This document shows positions 48,535 through 59,091 of a stretch of DNA of 64,000 bases, piece after piece. Positions within the stretch are counted from its first letter, which is position 1. Every line of letters starts with the position of its first letter. This stretch comes from Pantoea eucrina. Its GTDB lineage: Bacteria; Pseudomonadota; Gammaproteobacteria; Enterobacterales; Enterobacteriaceae. Both the position numbers and the translations under genes were made by a program. Location of the stretch: contig NZ_MAYN01000008.1 in the NCBI RefSeq assembly GCF_001691555.1, positions 1,790,682-1,854,681 of the forward strand. The letters run 5' to 3'. Below the pieces are notes generated by a model. That model had not been told where the DNA came from. It did not search any database and was given only the letters and a program-made list of their open reading frames with translations.

Positions 48535-49353
48535 ATGAGCTATCGCGTAATCGCCCTCGACCTGGATGGCACCCTGCTGACACCCACTAAAACCATTCTG
48601 CCTGAATCGCTGGAGGCGCTGGCCCGCGCGCAGCAGGCGGGCGTGAAGGTGCTGATCGTCACCGGTCGCCATCACTGTGCTATCCACCCTTTTTATCAGG
48701 CGCTGCAGCTGGATACACCCGCAATCTGCTGTAACGGCACCTATTTGTATGATTATCAGGCAAAAAAAGTGCTGGCTGCCGATCCACTGCAGGAAAATCA
48801 GGCGCAGCAGGTTCTGACAATGCTGGAAGAAGAACATATTCACGGCCTGCTCTATGCGGATGATGCGATGTTCTACCAGACAGCGACCGGTCACGTTACC
48901 CGCACGCTGAACTGGGCCGCTTCGCTCCCTGAGGCGCAGCGTCCACTGTTTGTGCAGGTGCCCGATCTGCAGCAGGCGGCGCGCGATGCGCAGGCGATCT
49001 GGAAATTCGCCCTGTCACATCCAGACACGCGTGCGCTGCAGCAGTTTGCCCGGCGTACCGAAGTGGAGCTGGGTCTGGCGTGTGAGTGGTCCTGGCACGA
49101 TCAGGTTGATATCGCTCAGGCGGGTAACAGCAAAGGCAAACGCCTGGCGCAGTGGGTGGAGAGCCAAGGCTTCAGCATGCAGGAGGTGCTGGCGTTTGGT
49201 GATAACTATAATGACCTCAGCATGCTGGAGCAGGTGGGACTGGGCGTTGCGATGGGCAACGCCGATGACGCCATCAAAGCGCGCGCGGCGGAGGTAACCG
49301 GCACCAACCTTGAGCCTGGCATTGCGGAGATTATTCGCCGGGAAGTGCTGTGA
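48535..49353 (+). CDS. ybhA: HAD-family phosphatase YbhA
   Basis: 272 residues, as in E. coli. Cof-type HAD hydrolase: motif I ALDLDGTLL (nucleophile Asp), motif II VTGRHHCAI, motif IV FGDNYNDLSMLE. E. coli YbhA dephosphorylates pyridoxal phosphate and sugar phosphates in vitro. The start at 48535 (MSYRVIALDL) is preferred over ATGs upstream. Its stop is 15 bp from convergent modC. Confidence 0.93.
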   Translation: MSYRVIALDLDGTLLTPTKTILPESLEALARAQQAGVKVLIVTGRHHCAIHPFYQALQLDTPAICCNGTYLYDYQAKKVLAADPLQENQAQQVLTMLEEEHIHGLLYADDAMFYQTATGHVTRTLNWAASLPEAQRPLFVQVPDLQQAARDAQAIWKFALSHPDTRALQQFARRTEVELGLACEWSWHDQVDIAQAGNSKGKRLAQWVESQGFSMQEVLAFGDNYNDLSMLEQVGLGVAMGNADDAIKARAAEVTGTNLEPGIAEIIRREVL

Positions 49354-49368
49354 CAACAGCGGTCTCCG

Positions 49369-50427
49369 TCAGGCAATAACTGAAACGCTTTTGAGCTGGA
49401 CATAGAGCCACTGATCGACGCGAATGCCCAGCTCATCGCGTGCCCACGGCGTGATGCGCGCCCAGAGCTCACTGCTGCCAATGCGTACTCTGACCTCAAC
49501 CTGATCGTCAATATCCAGCACCTCTGTAACCTGCGCGGGCAGAATATTACGCACAGAGGTGTGCTGCGCCGGCTGCAGCGCCAGCGAGACATCGGCTGAC
49601 GCGATTCGAATACGCAGCGTGCTTTTTGCCGGCAGGTTAACGCGACTCACCCAGATATGCTGGTCGCCCAGCAGCAGCGCGGTCATGGGGTAGTAAGGAT
49701 GCTGCTCCAGCACCTGCACGCGCAGCACGCTGGTGCGCTCGCTGGCCGGCAGCCAGGGACGCATTGCGCTGCTGCTCCACACTTTCTCCAGCGGGCCTGC
49801 TGCTTTAACGCTGCCGTTATCCAGCACCAGTACGTTGTCCGCGAGCTGCACAATCTCATCCAGGCTGTGCGAGACATAGAGCACCGGTACGGCAACCTGC
49901 TTTGTCAGCTGCTGCAGCCACGGTAGCAGCTCGCGCTTGCGCGGCAGATCCAGTGAGGCCAGCGGCTCATCCATCAGCAGCAGATCGGGCGCACTCAGCA
50001 GCGCCCGGCCAATTGCCACGCGCTGTTTTTCACCGCCTGAGAGCGTGGCTGGAAAGCGATCCAGCAGCGCATCCAGCCCCAGCAGCGCCACCAGCTGCGC
50101 AAACTGCGGTTTCATTGACGCTGCCATGCTGTACTGCAGGTTGCCGCGCACCCGATAGTGCGGAAACAGTCGCGCATCCTGAAACACATAGCCGATACGC
50201 CGCTGCTCCGGCGGCAGATTGATGCCGCGCGCGCTGTCGAACAGCACCCGGTCGTTGATCTGAATGCGGCCCTGCTGCGGCTGCGTCAGGCCGCTGATAG
50301 CGTTGATCAGCGACGTTTTTCCCGCACCCGACACGCCAAATACGGCGGTGATGCCGTGCGCCGGCAGCGTGGTGTCCACCTCCAGCAGATGGTCACCCAG
50401 CCGCTGTGAAAACTGCAGCGTCAGCAT
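49369..50427 (-). CDS. modC: Molybdate ABC transporter ATPase ModC
   Basis: 352 residues, as in E. coli. Walker [11 protein letters not shown], signature [15 protein letters not shown], Walker [20 protein letters not shown], then a C-terminal Mop oxyanion-binding domain (about 290-352). The ATG shares its last base with the modB stop. It energises ModB. Confidence 0.96.
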   Translation of the reverse strand: MLTLQFSQRLGDHLLEVDTTLPAHGITAVFGVSGAGKTSLINAISGLTQPQQGRIQINDRVLFDSARGINLPPEQRRIGYVFQDARLFPHYRVRGNLQYSMAASMKPQFAQLVALLGLDALLDRFPATLSGGEKQRVAIGRALLSAPDLLLMDEPLASLDLPRKRELLPWLQQLTKQVAVPVLYVSHSLDEIVQLADNVLVLDNGSVKAAGPLEKVWSSSAMRPWLPASERTSVLRVQVLEQHPYYPMTALLLGDQHIWVSRVNLPAKSTLRIRIASADVSLALQPAQHTSVRNILPAQVTEVLDIDDQVEVRVRIGSSELWARITPWARDELGIRVDQWLYVQLKSVSVIA

Positions 50428-51119
50428 CAGGCGATCCCCCAGCGTTTACGGCCCCAGCGCGCCAGTAATTCTGACGCCACCAGCGACAGCAGCGCCAGCG
50501 CGATCGCCACCGCACAGAGGCGCGCGGCGGTGCTTTCTGCGCCCGGCGTTTCAATCAGGGTAAACATCGCGGAAGGAATGGTACGGGTTTCACCGGGAAT
50601 ATTAGAGACAAAGGTAATGGTGGCGCCAAACTCCCCCAGCGAGCGGGCAAACGCCAGCACGGTACCGGCAATAATGCCCGGCAGCGTCAGCGGCAGTGTA
50701 ATAGTGAAAAAGACCCGCCAGCGCCCTGCTCCCAGCGTCCGCGCGGCCTGTTCCAGTCGGGTATCCACCGCCTCCAGCGCCAGCCGGATGGCGCGTACCA
50801 TCAGCGGAAATGCCATCACCGCTGCCGCCAGCGCCGCACCGCGCCAGCTGAAGGCGAAAGTAAAGCCAAACCAGTCCCAGAGCCAGCCGCCGATCGCCCC
50901 GCGACGCCCCAGCGCCAGCAGCAGCAGATAGCCTACCACCACCGGCGGCAGCACCAGCGGCAGATGGACCAGACTGTCGAGCAGGGTTTTACCCGGAAAG
51001 CGGCAGCGTGCCAGGATCCAGGCCATGAGAATGCCAAACGGCAGGCTGCACAGCACCGCCACGCAGGAAACTTTCAGGCTGAGCACAACAGCCTGCCACT
51101 CGGGATCGCTCAGTATCAT
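50427..51119 (-). CDS. modB: Molybdate ABC transporter permease ModB
   Basis: A 230-residue permease (229 in E. coli) with five helices and the EAA loop [39 protein letters not shown] and [20 protein letters not shown] are typical of ModB. It overlaps the modA end by 4 bp. Confidence 0.96.
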   Translation of the reverse strand: MILSDPEWQAVVLSLKVSCVAVLCSLPFGILMAWILARCRFPGKTLLDSLVHLPLVLPPVVVGYLLLLALGRRGAIGGWLWDWFGFTFAFSWRGAALAAAVMAFPLMVRAIRLALEAVDTRLEQAARTLGAGRWRVFFTITLPLTLPGIIAGTVLAFARSLGEFGATITFVSNIPGETRTIPSAMFTLIETPGAESTAARLCAVAIALALLSLVASELLARWGRKRWGIA

Positions 51120-51889
51120 CTTTTTGGCGTAAATCCATACTGTTTAAAAATAGCCGCGGCCTCGGGCCCCTGCAGATAGTGCCAGAAGGCGGTGACCGCC
51201 GCGTTCTGATGCGCGTTAACAATGGCCATCGGATACTCTACCGGCGGATGCGAGTCGGCGGGAAAACGCCCGGCAACCATCACCCCTTTACTTGCCACGG
51301 CGTCAGATCCATACACGATGCCATACGGTGTTTCGTTTCGCTCAACCAGCGCCAGCGCGGCGCGCACGTTGCTGGCTGGCGCAAGCTGTGACGCAAGCTG
51401 CTGCCAGGCGCCCAGCTTTTGCAGCGCGGCTTTGGCGTAAATCCCGGCGGGCACATGTGCCGGATCGCCCACCGCCAGGCGCTGCCCCTGCAGCAGATTT
51501 TTCCAGTCGGTGCCGGCTGAGATCGTTACCGGCGCCGCGCCGGCGCTTTTAGGCGCGATCAGCACCAGATCGTTACCCAGCAGCGTCACGCGCGTGTTTG
51601 CTTCAATGCTCTGCTTTGCCGCCGCGTCATCCATCCACTGCTGATCGGCCGAGATAAAGAGATCGGCCGGCGCGCCCTGTTCAATCTGGCGTGCCAGCGT
51701 GGAAGAGGAGGCAAAAGAGGAGACCACCTCGGTCCCACTCTGCTGCTGATACCGGGTGGCGATCTCCTGCAGCGCATTGGTGAGTGATGCCGCAGCAAAC
51801 ACCGTGATTTTGTCAGCCGCCACCGCCTGGCCCGCCAGTGAAATTGTCAGCGCCGTTGTGGCCAGCCAGTAAGAGGATTTGTTCAGCAT
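51116..51889 (-). CDS. modA: Molybdate-binding periplasmic protein ModA
   Basis: 257 residues, as in E. coli. Signal peptide 1-24 (ending AVAA), then VFAAASLTNALQEIATRYQQ with the Ser ligand, FASSSTLARQIEQGAPADLF and GIVYGSDAVASKGVMVAG. First gene of modABC, 16 bp downstream of a near-perfect ModE palindrome. Confidence 0.96.
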   Translation of the reverse strand: MLNKSSYWLATTALTISLAGQAVAADKITVFAAASLTNALQEIATRYQQQSGTEVVSSFASSSTLARQIEQGAPADLFISADQQWMDDAAAKQSIEANTRVTLLGNDLVLIAPKSAGAAPVTISAGTDWKNLLQGQRLAVGDPAHVPAGIYAKAALQKLGAWQQLASQLAPASNVRAALALVERNETPYGIVYGSDAVASKGVMVAGRFPADSHPPVEYPMAIVNAHQNAAVTAFWHYLQGPEAAAIFKQYGFTPKR

Positions 51890-51905
51890 GTCAGACTCCC
51901 TGTTT

Positions 51906-51929
51906 CGTTGTATATCGAATCATACAACG
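51906..51929. promoter_or_regulatory. ModE operator upstream of modA
   Basis: CGTTGTATA-N6-CATACAACG: a 24-bp palindrome with 8 of 9 arm positions paired, 17 bp upstream of modA. A -10-like TATGAT on the minus strand lies inside it, so ModE-molybdate binding should block the promoter, as in E. coli. Confidence 0.85.
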
Positions 51930-52008
51930 CTTAGGCAGATGCCGCTATGCGCAGGATGCGGATCAATCTCAACAGAAGGAGTATCGGCAGGAGAGAGCGG
52001 AAATTGAT

Positions 52009-52034
52009 AAAAAAACGCCCGCAGGGTGCGGGCG
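52009..52034 (-). terminator. acrZ terminator
   Basis: On the minus strand CGCCCGC, ACCCT, GCGGGCG then TTTTTTT, 7 bp past the acrZ stop. Confidence 0.9.
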
Positions 52035-52040
52035 GGTCAA

Positions 52041-52199
52041 TCAGTGCTGTGAGCTTTTCGCCGGGCGGTCATTGCGACGGCCAAATTTGGAGATAATGTT
52101 AAACACTTCTCCCAGGCCGTAAATCAGACCCAGCATAATCGCCATCACAATCGGCACCATGATGACCGCGACGGCCAGGCTTTTTATCAGTTCCAGCAT
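52041..52199 (-). CDS. acrZ: AcrAB-TolC accessory small membrane protein AcrZ
   Basis: A 52-codon gene whose start [20 protein letters not shown] aligns with E. coli AcrZ (49 residues, [20 protein letters not shown]), followed by [13 protein letters not shown] and a charged tail ending SSQH. AcrZ is a kinked transmembrane helix that lies in a groove of AcrB and widens its drug range. It sits between modA and modE, as in E. coli. A GAGG-like ribosome site precedes ATG 52199. Confidence 0.92.
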   Translation of the reverse strand: MLELIKSLAVAVIMVPIVMAIMLGLIYGLGEVFNIISKFGRRNDRPAKSSQH

Positions 52200-52317
52200 G
52201 GAAACCTCACGCAGAATTTAAAAAAGTGATTGTAGCGGCAGAGGAAAAAAAGGCACTGCCCTTTTCGTGCTTTTACTTTACGCCGTACACTACCCGCTTC
52301 CGACTAAAGGAGCTGAC

Positions 52318-53100
52318 ATGCAGGCCGATCTCTCACTTCATATTCGTCTTCAGCAGAAACTGTTTGCCGATCCGCGCCGTATTGAACTGCTGCGACAGAT
52401 TGCCGAAACCGGATCAATCAGCCAGGGCGCCCGGCTGGCGGGTATCAGTTATAAAAGCGCCTGGGACGCCATCAATGCGATGAACCAGCTGGCGGATGAG
52501 ACGCTGGTTGAGCGCGCCACCGGCGGCAAAGGCGGCGGCGGCGCCCGTCTGACGCGCTATGGTGCGCGGCTGATCCAGCTGTACGATCTGCTGGCCCAGA
52601 TCCAGCAGAAAGCGTTTGATGCCCTGCAGCAGGATAACCTGCCGCTGGACAGCCTGCTGGCTGCGATTGCGCGCTTCTCGCTGCAGACCAGCGCGCGTAA
52701 TCAGCTGTTTGCTACCGTGCGCCGTCGTGACGACCGGCCGGTGCAGCAGCATATTGAGGTGGTACTGGCCGATGGCGTAACGCCGGTTAACGTGGCGCTG
52801 ACCGCGCGCAGCGCGCAGCGGCTGCAGCTTGTGCCCGGCAAAGAAGTGCTGGTGCTGATCAAGGCACCGTGGATCCGGCTCAGTGACGACGACGAATCCG
52901 GCGATAATGCGTTATCCGCCCAGGTCAGCACGATTGAACAGGGCGAAGAGATGAGCGAGGTGCTGCTGACGCTGAGCGGGGGTGAAACGCTGTGTGCCAC
53001 GCTGAGCGCAGCACAGCTGGCGCAACAAAAGCTGCAGCCGGGTGACAGGGTGACCGCCTGCTTTAGCGCTGAACAGGCGATCATAGCGACGCTGATCTGA
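52318..53100 (+). CDS. modE: Molybdate-responsive regulator ModE
   Basis: A 260-residue regulator (262 in E. coli). The N-terminal winged HTH (about 1-120) includes RIELLRQIAETGSISQGARL and SYKSAWDAINAMNQL; the GGKGGGGARLT loop is typical. Two Mop domains (about 125-190 and 195-260) bind molybdate: SARNQLFATV and VLVLIKAPWI. It represses modABC and activates moaA in E. coli; sites for both are in this window. The start at 52318 (MQADLSLHIRL) follows AAGGAG. Confidence 0.95.
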   Translation: MQADLSLHIRLQQKLFADPRRIELLRQIAETGSISQGARLAGISYKSAWDAINAMNQLADETLVERATGGKGGGGARLTRYGARLIQLYDLLAQIQQKAFDALQQDNLPLDSLLAAIARFSLQTSARNQLFATVRRRDDRPVQQHIEVVLADGVTPVNVALTARSAQRLQLVPGKEVLVLIKAPWIRLSDDDESGDNALSAQVSTIEQGEEMSEVLLTLSGGETLCATLSAAQLAQQKLQPGDRVTACFSAEQAIIATLI

Positions 53101-53174
53101 CTATTCTGCACCGATTGACTTCCGCTGCAGCGGCCGTTACAACAGTAACAACGATGCACAAACCGGAACAGATC

Positions 53175-54659
53175 ATGTCTTTATTGCAGATTTCGCAAGG
53201 CACATTTCATCTTAGTCACCATCGTGCGCTCAGCATTGACGCGCTAACCGTTCAGCGCGGTGAGAGCTGGGCCTTTGTGGGCGCTAACGGCAGCGGTAAA
53301 TCTGCACTGGCCCGGGTGCTGGCAGGCGAACTTAGCGCCGGGAAAGGCCACTTCAGCAGCGATTTTCGTCGACCCATCCGCCTCTCATTTGAGCAGCTGC
53401 AGCAGCTGGTGAGTGAAGAGTGGGAACGAAATAACACGGATATGCTCAGCGAAGGGGAAGAGGATACCGGCCGCACCGTCGCAGAGATCGTCCAGACGGA
53501 AATCAGCGATCAGGCGCGCTGTCGCGCGCTGGCGCAGCAGTTTGGTATTCAGGATTTGCTGGATCGCCGCTTTAAATATCTCTCTACCGGTGAAACCCGC
53601 AAAACCCTGCTTTGTCAGGCGCTGATGACAGAACCGGATCTGCTGATCCTTGATGAGCCGTTTGACGGACTGGATGTTGCGTCGCGCGCCAGCCTCACCG
53701 CGCTGCTGCTGCAGCTGCATACGCAGGGCTATACGCTGGTGCTGGTGCTGAACCGGTTTGAGGATATCCCCGATTTTATTCAGCAGGCGGGTGTGCTGGC
53801 AGAGTGCACCCTGACCCACGCCGGTGACCGCAAGACGCTGCTGGCGGAAGCGCTGGTGGCCCAGCTGGCGCACAGCGAACGGCTGCAGGGCATGGCGCTG
53901 CCGGAGGCAGATCGTCCCGATTTGCTGCCGGCGCTGGCCATGGATACCCCGCGCGTGCTGCTGCGGCATGGCCGGGTCGCCTATGACGATTGCCCCATTA
54001 TCGATAACCTCAGCTGGCAGGTCAGCGCTGGCGAACACTGGCAGATTACCGGGCCGAACGGCGCCGGCAAATCCACGCTGCTTAGCCTGGTGACCGGCGA
54101 TCACCCCCAGGGCTACAGCAACGACTTAACGCTGTTTGGTATCCGGCGCGGCAGCGGTGAAACCATCTGGGATATCAAACAGCATATTGGCTACGTCAGC
54201 AGCAGCCTGCACCTTGACTACCGGGTGAGCTGTAGCGTGCGCACCGTGGTGCTCTCTGGCTTTTTTGACTCCATTGGTCTTTATCAGGCCGTTTCAGAGC
54301 GTCAGAAAGCGCTGGCGCGCCAGTGGCTGGCGCTGCTGGGGATGGATAACGCGCTGGCAGATGCCCCTTTTCACAGCCTCTCCTGGGGGCAGCAGCGGCT
54401 GGTGCTGATTGCGCGTGCGCTGGTTAAGCACCCCGCCCTGCTGATACTGGATGAGCCGCTGCAGGGGCTGGATCCGATTAACCGTCAGCTGGTACGCCGC
54501 TTTACGGATGTACTGATTGGTGAAGGCCGCACCCAGCTGCTGTTCGTCTCGCACCATGCTGAAGATGCCCCACGCTGCATTACCCATCGCCTCAGCTTTA
54601 TCAAAACCCCGGAGGGTTACCGTTATCAGCAGGAGGCGCTGCGCACGCCGCAGACCTGA
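53175..54659 (+). CDS. modF: Tandem ABC ATPase ModF
   Basis: A 494-residue protein (490 in E. coli) of two fused ABC domains and no membrane part. First domain: GANGSGKSALARVL, LSTGETRKTLLCQAL, LLILDEPFDGLD. Second: GPNGAGKSTLLSLV, LSWGQQRLVLIARAL, LLILDEPLQGLDP, FVSHHAEDAP. The function is unclear; it is co-located with the mod genes but not needed for molybdate uptake. Start 53175 (MSLLQISQGTF) matches E. coli. The gap to modE is 74 bp. Confidence 0.94.
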   Translation: MSLLQISQGTFHLSHHRALSIDALTVQRGESWAFVGANGSGKSALARVLAGELSAGKGHFSSDFRRPIRLSFEQLQQLVSEEWERNNTDMLSEGEEDTGRTVAEIVQTEISDQARCRALAQQFGIQDLLDRRFKYLSTGETRKTLLCQALMTEPDLLILDEPFDGLDVASRASLTALLLQLHTQGYTLVLVLNRFEDIPDFIQQAGVLAECTLTHAGDRKTLLAEALVAQLAHSERLQGMALPEADRPDLLPALAMDTPRVLLRHGRVAYDDCPIIDNLSWQVSAGEHWQITGPNGAGKSTLLSLVTGDHPQGYSNDLTLFGIRRGSGETIWDIKQHIGYVSSSLHLDYRVSCSVRTVVLSGFFDSIGLYQAVSERQKALARQWLALLGMDNALADAPFHSLSWGQQRLVLIARALVKHPALLILDEPLQGLDPINRQLVRRFTDVLIGEGRTQLLFVSHHAEDAPRCITHRLSFIKTPEGYRYQQEALRTPQT

Positions 54660-54728
54660 CCGCATTCTGCCCCGCTTACGCCGGGCTGCCGATCCTGCCT
54701 GACCAGCGATCGGCAGCAGCGTCTGTCA

Positions 54729-54744
54729 ATGTAACCGCTACCAC
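54729..54744. promoter_or_regulatory. GalR/GalS operator 1
   Basis: On the minus strand GTGGTAGCGGTTACAT, the same as the E. coli gal internal operator as I recall it. It lies between modF and galT. Confidence 0.75.
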
Positions 54745-54806
54745 TAATCTGTGCTAAATTTAAATTGAAGCGTATTACAGGCCGCAAAATTAAGAATAAG
54801 CGACTT

Positions 54807-54822
54807 GTGTAAACGATACCAT
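54807..54822. promoter_or_regulatory. GalR/GalS operator 2
   Basis: GTGTAAACGATACCAT differs by about two bases from the E. coli gal external operator and fits GTGKAANCGNTTNCAY. Its centre is 78 bp from operator 1. Confidence 0.75.
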
Positions 54823-54832
54823 TTATCCAGAC

Positions 54833-54863
54833 TTGATCACGCTTTTGCCGGCGGGCCTATGCT
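54833..54863 (+). promoter_or_regulatory. Possible gal promoter
   Basis: TTGATC and TATGCT with a 19-bp spacer, about 50 bp upstream of galT. TATGCTA is also the -10 of E. coli galP2. The wide spacer makes it tentative. Confidence 0.4.
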
Positions 54864-54911
54864 AGTTTGAGCGCAGAAAACGTTTACTGTTTGCCGTTAC
54901 CAGGACAAGTT

Positions 54912-55955
54912 ATGCAAAAATTTAATCCGGTGGATCATCCGCATCGCCGCTATAACCCGTTAACCGATCAGTGGATCCTGGTGTCACCACACCGGGCGAA
55001 ACGCCCGTGGCAGGGTGCCCAGGAGACGCCGGCACGTGAGACGCTGCCGGCGCACGATCCCGACTGCTTCCTGTGCGCGGGCAATACCCGTATCACCGGC
55101 GATAAAAATCCTGATTACACCAACACTTACGTCTTTACCAACGACTTTGCTGCGCTGATGGAGGAGACCCCGGATGCGCCGCAGAGCGACGATCTGCTGA
55201 TGCGCTGTGAAAGTGCCCGCGGCACCAGCCGGGTGATTTGCTTTTCGCCCGATCACAGCAAAACGCTGCCGGAGCTGTCGCTGAGCAACCTTGAAGCGAT
55301 TGTAGCGACCTGGCAGCAGCAGAGCGCGGAGCTGGGTCAGCACTATCCGTGGGTGCAGGTTTTTGAGAACAAAGGCGCGGCCATGGGCTGCTCTAATCCG
55401 CATCCGCACGGTCAGATCTGGGCCAACAGCTTTCTGCCGAATGAAGCGCAGAAAGAGGATGATAACCAGCGGCGTTACTTTGCCGAAAAAGGCACGCCGC
55501 TGCTGCTGGATTACGCGGCACGCGAGCAGCAGGACGGCAGCCGTACCGTCGTGGAGACGGCGCACTGGATCGCCGTGGTGCCGTGGTGGGCCGCCTGGCC
55601 GTTTGAAACCCTGCTGCTGCCCAAAACGCACGTCAAACGCCTGACCGAACTCAGCGCTGAGCAGAGCAGCGACCTGGCGCGCGCGCTTAAGCTGCTGACC
55701 AGCCGTTATGACAACCTGTTTCAGTGCTCATTCCCCTACTCAATGGGCTGGCACGGCGCGCCGTTTACCGAAGAGACCGGCGATCACTGGCAGCTGCATG
55801 CGCATTTCTATCCACCGCTGCTGCGCTCGGCAACGGTGCGTAAATTTATGGTCGGCTACGAGATGCTGGCTGAAACCCAACGTGATTTAACGGCGGAGCA
55901 GGCAGCAGAACGTCTGCGCTCTGTCAGCGATATCCATTTTCGTGAGGCGCAATAA
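54912..55955 (+). CDS. galT: Galactose-1-phosphate uridylyltransferase
   Basis: A 347-residue Leloir enzyme (348 in E. coli). Zn site DCFLCAGN, the catalytic [13 protein letters not shown] with the uridylylated His, and [21 protein letters not shown]. The start at 54912 ([15 protein letters not shown]) follows AGGA. It ends one base before galK starts. In E. coli galE comes first in this operon; here modF is followed directly by galT. Confidence 0.96.
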   Translation: MQKFNPVDHPHRRYNPLTDQWILVSPHRAKRPWQGAQETPARETLPAHDPDCFLCAGNTRITGDKNPDYTNTYVFTNDFAALMEETPDAPQSDDLLMRCESARGTSRVICFSPDHSKTLPELSLSNLEAIVATWQQQSAELGQHYPWVQVFENKGAAMGCSNPHPHGQIWANSFLPNEAQKEDDNQRRYFAEKGTPLLLDYAAREQQDGSRTVVETAHWIAVVPWWAAWPFETLLLPKTHVKRLTELSAEQSSDLARALKLLTSRYDNLFQCSFPYSMGWHGAPFTEETGDHWQLHAHFYPPLLRSATVRKFMVGYEMLAETQRDLTAEQAAERLRSVSDIHFREAQ

Positions 55956-57104
55956 ATGTCTTTGAAATCGACTACCCGGCAGCTGTTCGCTGACACCTTT
56001 GGCTATGCCGCCACCCACACCATTCAGGCACCGGGCCGCGTAAACCTGATTGGCGAACACACTGACTACAACGATGGTTTCGTGCTGCCGTGCGCTATCG
56101 ATTATCAGACGGTGATCGCCTGCGCACGCCGCGACGATCGCCAGGTACGGGTGATCGCCATGGATTATGACAACCAGCAGGATAGCTTCTCGCTGGATGC
56201 GCCGATTGAACCCGTAAAGGAGCCTATGTGGGCCAACTATGTGCGCGGCGTGGTGAAGCATCTGCAGCAGCGTGACGCCGGCCTCGGCGGCGTGGATATG
56301 GTTATCAGCGGCAACGTGCCGCAGGGTGCCGGTCTCAGCTCTTCAGCCTCACTGGAAGTCGCCGTCGGCACCGTGTTCCGCGAACTGTGGCAGCTGGATC
56401 TGGATGGCGCGGCGATTGCGGTTAACGGCCAGGAGGCGGAGAACCAGTTTGTCGGCTGTAACTGCGGCATTATGGATCAGCTTATTTCGGCGCTGGGCAA
56501 ACGGGATCACGCCATGCTGCTCGACTGCCGTACCCTGGCGACCCGGGCGGTGCCAATGCCGGATAATGTCGCCGTGGTTATTATCAACAGCAACTTCCGC
56601 CGCTCACTGGTGGGCAGTGAATATAATACCCGTCGCGAGCAGTGTGAAACCGGCGCGCGCTTCTTCAACAAACCGGCGCTGCGCGACGTCACGCTGGAGG
56701 AGTTTGAAGCACGGGCACATGAGCTGGATAAGCTGGTGGCGAAGCGCGTGCGCCACGTTATTACCGAAAACGCCCGTACGCTGGAAGCAGCCGACGCGCT
56801 GAGCAAAGGCGATCTTGAGCGTATGGGCGAGCTGATGGCGGCCTCACACGCCTCTATGCGTGACGATTTTGAAATCACCGTGCCGGCAATCGATCAGCTG
56901 GTGGCGATTGTCAAACAGGAAGTGGGCCCGCACGGCGGCGTGCGCATGACCGGCGGCGGCTTTGGCGGCTGCATCGTGGCGCTGATGCCGGCAGATCGGG
57001 TGGATCAGGTCAGAGCGGCGGTGGCAGAAAAATATGAAGCGCAGACCGGTATCAAAGAGACCTTCTACGTCTGTAAAGCGTCAGAAGGAGCGGGTCAATG
57101 GTAA
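55956..57104 (+). CDS. galK: Galactokinase
   Basis: 382 residues, as in E. coli. GHMP kinase with galactose signature [22 protein letters not shown] loop [30 protein letters not shown] and [14 protein letters not shown]. It directly follows the galT stop and overlaps galM by 7 bp. Confidence 0.97.
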   Translation: MSLKSTTRQLFADTFGYAATHTIQAPGRVNLIGEHTDYNDGFVLPCAIDYQTVIACARRDDRQVRVIAMDYDNQQDSFSLDAPIEPVKEPMWANYVRGVVKHLQQRDAGLGGVDMVISGNVPQGAGLSSSASLEVAVGTVFRELWQLDLDGAAIAVNGQEAENQFVGCNCGIMDQLISALGKRDHAMLLDCRTLATRAVPMPDNVAVVIINSNFRRSLVGSEYNTRREQCETGARFFNKPALRDVTLEEFEARAHELDKLVAKRVRHVITENARTLEAADALSKGDLERMGELMAASHASMRDDFEITVPAIDQLVAIVKQEVGPHGGVRMTGGGFGGCIVALMPADRVDQVRAAVAEKYEAQTGIKETFYVCKASEGAGQW

Positions 57105-58132
57105 GCGACGTCAACTCTCATGCGCCAGACGGACAGCCGTGGCGCATAACGGTGCTGCGCAACCGTAACGGCATGGTCGCCACCTTTATGGACTGGGGTG
57201 CCACCTGGCTTTCGGCGCGCGTGCCGATGCAGGATGGCAGCGTGCGGGAAGCGCTGCTGGGCTGCGCCACCCCGTCAGATTATCTGCATCAGGATGCCTA
57301 TCTCGGCGCCACGATTGGCCGCTATGCCAACCGTATCGCACAGGCTGAGCTGAAGACGCTTTCGCTGAAGCTGGCTGCAAATCAGGGGCCGCATCAGCTG
57401 CACGGCGGACCGGAGGGGTTTGATAAACGCCGCTGGCAGATTGTCAGTCAGAGCGACAGCAGCGTGCACTACCGGCTCGACTCACCAGAGGGCGATCAGG
57501 GCTATCCGGGTAATCTTATCGCCTCGGTAACGTATGAGTTGACGGAAGATAATACGCTGGCGATCCGCTATCAGGCAGAAACCGATTGCGCCTGTCCGGT
57601 CAACCTGACCAACCACGCCTACTTTAACCTTGATGCGCATCATGGTGACGCCCGCCAGCATCGGTTACAACTGCAGGCAGACCATTACCTGCCGGTAGAC
57701 AGCGAGGGCATTCCTGATGCGCCGCTGAAAGCCGTTGCGGCAACCAGCTTCGACTTCCGCCAGCCTAAACGCGTGGCGGATGAGTTTCTGGCCGATGCCG
57801 ATCAGCAGGCAGTCAAAGGCTACGATCACGCATTTTTGCTGAACGCTAAAGGTGACATCACGCAGTGTGCCGCCGGACTCTGGTCCGCTGACGGCGCGCT
57901 GCAGCTCAGCGTGTTTACCACGGCACCTGCGCTGCAGTTCTATACCGGCAACTACCTGGCGGGAACGCGCGCCCGCGAGCAGGAGAGCTATACTGCTTTC
58001 CAGGGCATTGCGCTGGAGAGTGAATTTTTACCCGATTCGCCTAACCATAGCGAGTGGCCGCAGCCCGATTGCTGGCTGCAACCCGGTGACATCTGGCGCT
58101 CAGAGACGCGGTATCGCTTTACGGCACACTGA
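57098..58132 (+). CDS. galM: Galactose mutarotase (aldose 1-epimerase)
   Basis: A 344-residue enzyme (346 in E. coli) converting beta- to alpha-galactose. Substrate His in [17 protein letters not shown], catalytic His in [12 protein letters not shown], and catalytic Glu in [19 protein letters not shown]. Last gene of galTKM. Confidence 0.95.
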   Translation: MVSDVNSHAPDGQPWRITVLRNRNGMVATFMDWGATWLSARVPMQDGSVREALLGCATPSDYLHQDAYLGATIGRYANRIAQAELKTLSLKLAANQGPHQLHGGPEGFDKRRWQIVSQSDSSVHYRLDSPEGDQGYPGNLIASVTYELTEDNTLAIRYQAETDCACPVNLTNHAYFNLDAHHGDARQHRLQLQADHYLPVDSEGIPDAPLKAVAATSFDFRQPKRVADEFLADADQQAVKGYDHAFLLNAKGDITQCAAGLWSADGALQLSVFTTAPALQFYTGNYLAGTRAREQESYTAFQGIALESEFLPDSPNHSEWPQPDCWLQPGDIWRSETRYRFTAH

Positions 58133-58282
58133 GACGACGGCTGAAAAACGCGCACTGCGTATGCGACAGACTTACGCCGTGCGCCGTTTTCCGTTATGGT
58201 ATGGCGCTATCAGTGTGCCGCCGCTTCAGGCGGCCGCAGCCGGGTTCATTACTAATCTACTTAAGCATTAAGGAGTAAAGCT

Positions 58283-59035
58283 ATGGCCGTAACTAAGCTG
58301 GTTCTGGTCCGTCACGGCGAAAGCCAGTGGAATCAGGAAAACCGCTTCACCGGATGGTATGATGTGGATCTCTCTGATAAAGGTCGCACCGAAGCAAAAG
58401 CGGCGGGTCAGCTGCTGAAGAAAGAGGGCTTCGTGTTCGATTTCGCCTATACCTCCGTGCTGAAACGTGCCATCCACACCCTGTGGAACGTGCTGGATGA
58501 ACTGGATCAGGCCTGGCTGCCGGTAGAGAAAACCTGGCGTCTGAATGAGCGTCATTACGGCGCACTGCAGGGGCTGGATAAAGCAGAAACCGCGGCTAAA
58601 TATGGCGATGATCAGGTTAAACAGTGGCGTCGTGGTTTTGCCATTACTCCGCCAGAACTGGATCGCAACGATGAGCGTTTCCCTGGCCATGATGCACGTT
58701 ATAAATCACTGACCGATGCACAGCTGCCAACGACCGAAAGCCTGGCGCTGACCATTGATCGCGTCATCCCTTACTGGAACGAGACCATTCTGCCGCGTAT
58801 CAAAAGCGGTGAGAAAGTTATCATCGCCGCACACGGTAACTCGCTGCGCGCACTGGTAAAATATCTCGATAACATGAGCGAAGATGAGATCCTCGAGCTG
58901 AACATCCCGACCGGCGTGCCGCTGGTGTATGAGTTCGATGAAAACTTCAAGCCTATCAAACACTACTATCTGGGTGATGCCGACGAGATCGCAGCGAAAG
59001 CCGCGGCCGTGGCAAACCAGGGTAAAGCGAAGTAA
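58283..59035 (+). CDS. gpmA: 2,3-bisphosphoglycerate-dependent phosphoglycerate mutase
   Basis: 250 residues, as in E. coli. [20 protein letters not shown] contains the phospho-accepting His11; [20 protein letters not shown] and [18 protein letters not shown] carry other active-site residues. Glycolytic enzyme. AAGGAG precedes ATG 58283. Codon use looks strongly biased, as expected for a highly expressed gene. Confidence 0.97.
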   Translation: MAVTKLVLVRHGESQWNQENRFTGWYDVDLSDKGRTEAKAAGQLLKKEGFVFDFAYTSVLKRAIHTLWNVLDELDQAWLPVEKTWRLNERHYGALQGLDKAETAAKYGDDQVKQWRRGFAITPPELDRNDERFPGHDARYKSLTDAQLPTTESLALTIDRVIPYWNETILPRIKSGEKVIIAAHGNSLRALVKYLDNMSEDEILELNIPTGVPLVYEFDENFKPIKHYYLGDADEIAAKAAAVANQGKAK

Positions 59036-59050
59036 ACGATCGCAGTCATC

Positions 59051-59080
59051 AAAAGGCCAGACATCCGTCTGGCCTTTTTT
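59051..59080. terminator. Bidirectional terminator between gpmA and aroG
   Basis: AAAAGGCCAGAC, ATCC, GTCTGGCCTTTT with an extra TT: symmetrical, serves both convergent genes. Confidence 0.92.
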
Positions 59081-59091
59081 ATGCGTCACTC

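Noticed and set aside
54874-54889. Third GalR-type operator upstream of galT
   Set aside because: CAGAAAACGTTTACTG matches only about 8 of 13 fixed positions, much weaker than the two operators reported.
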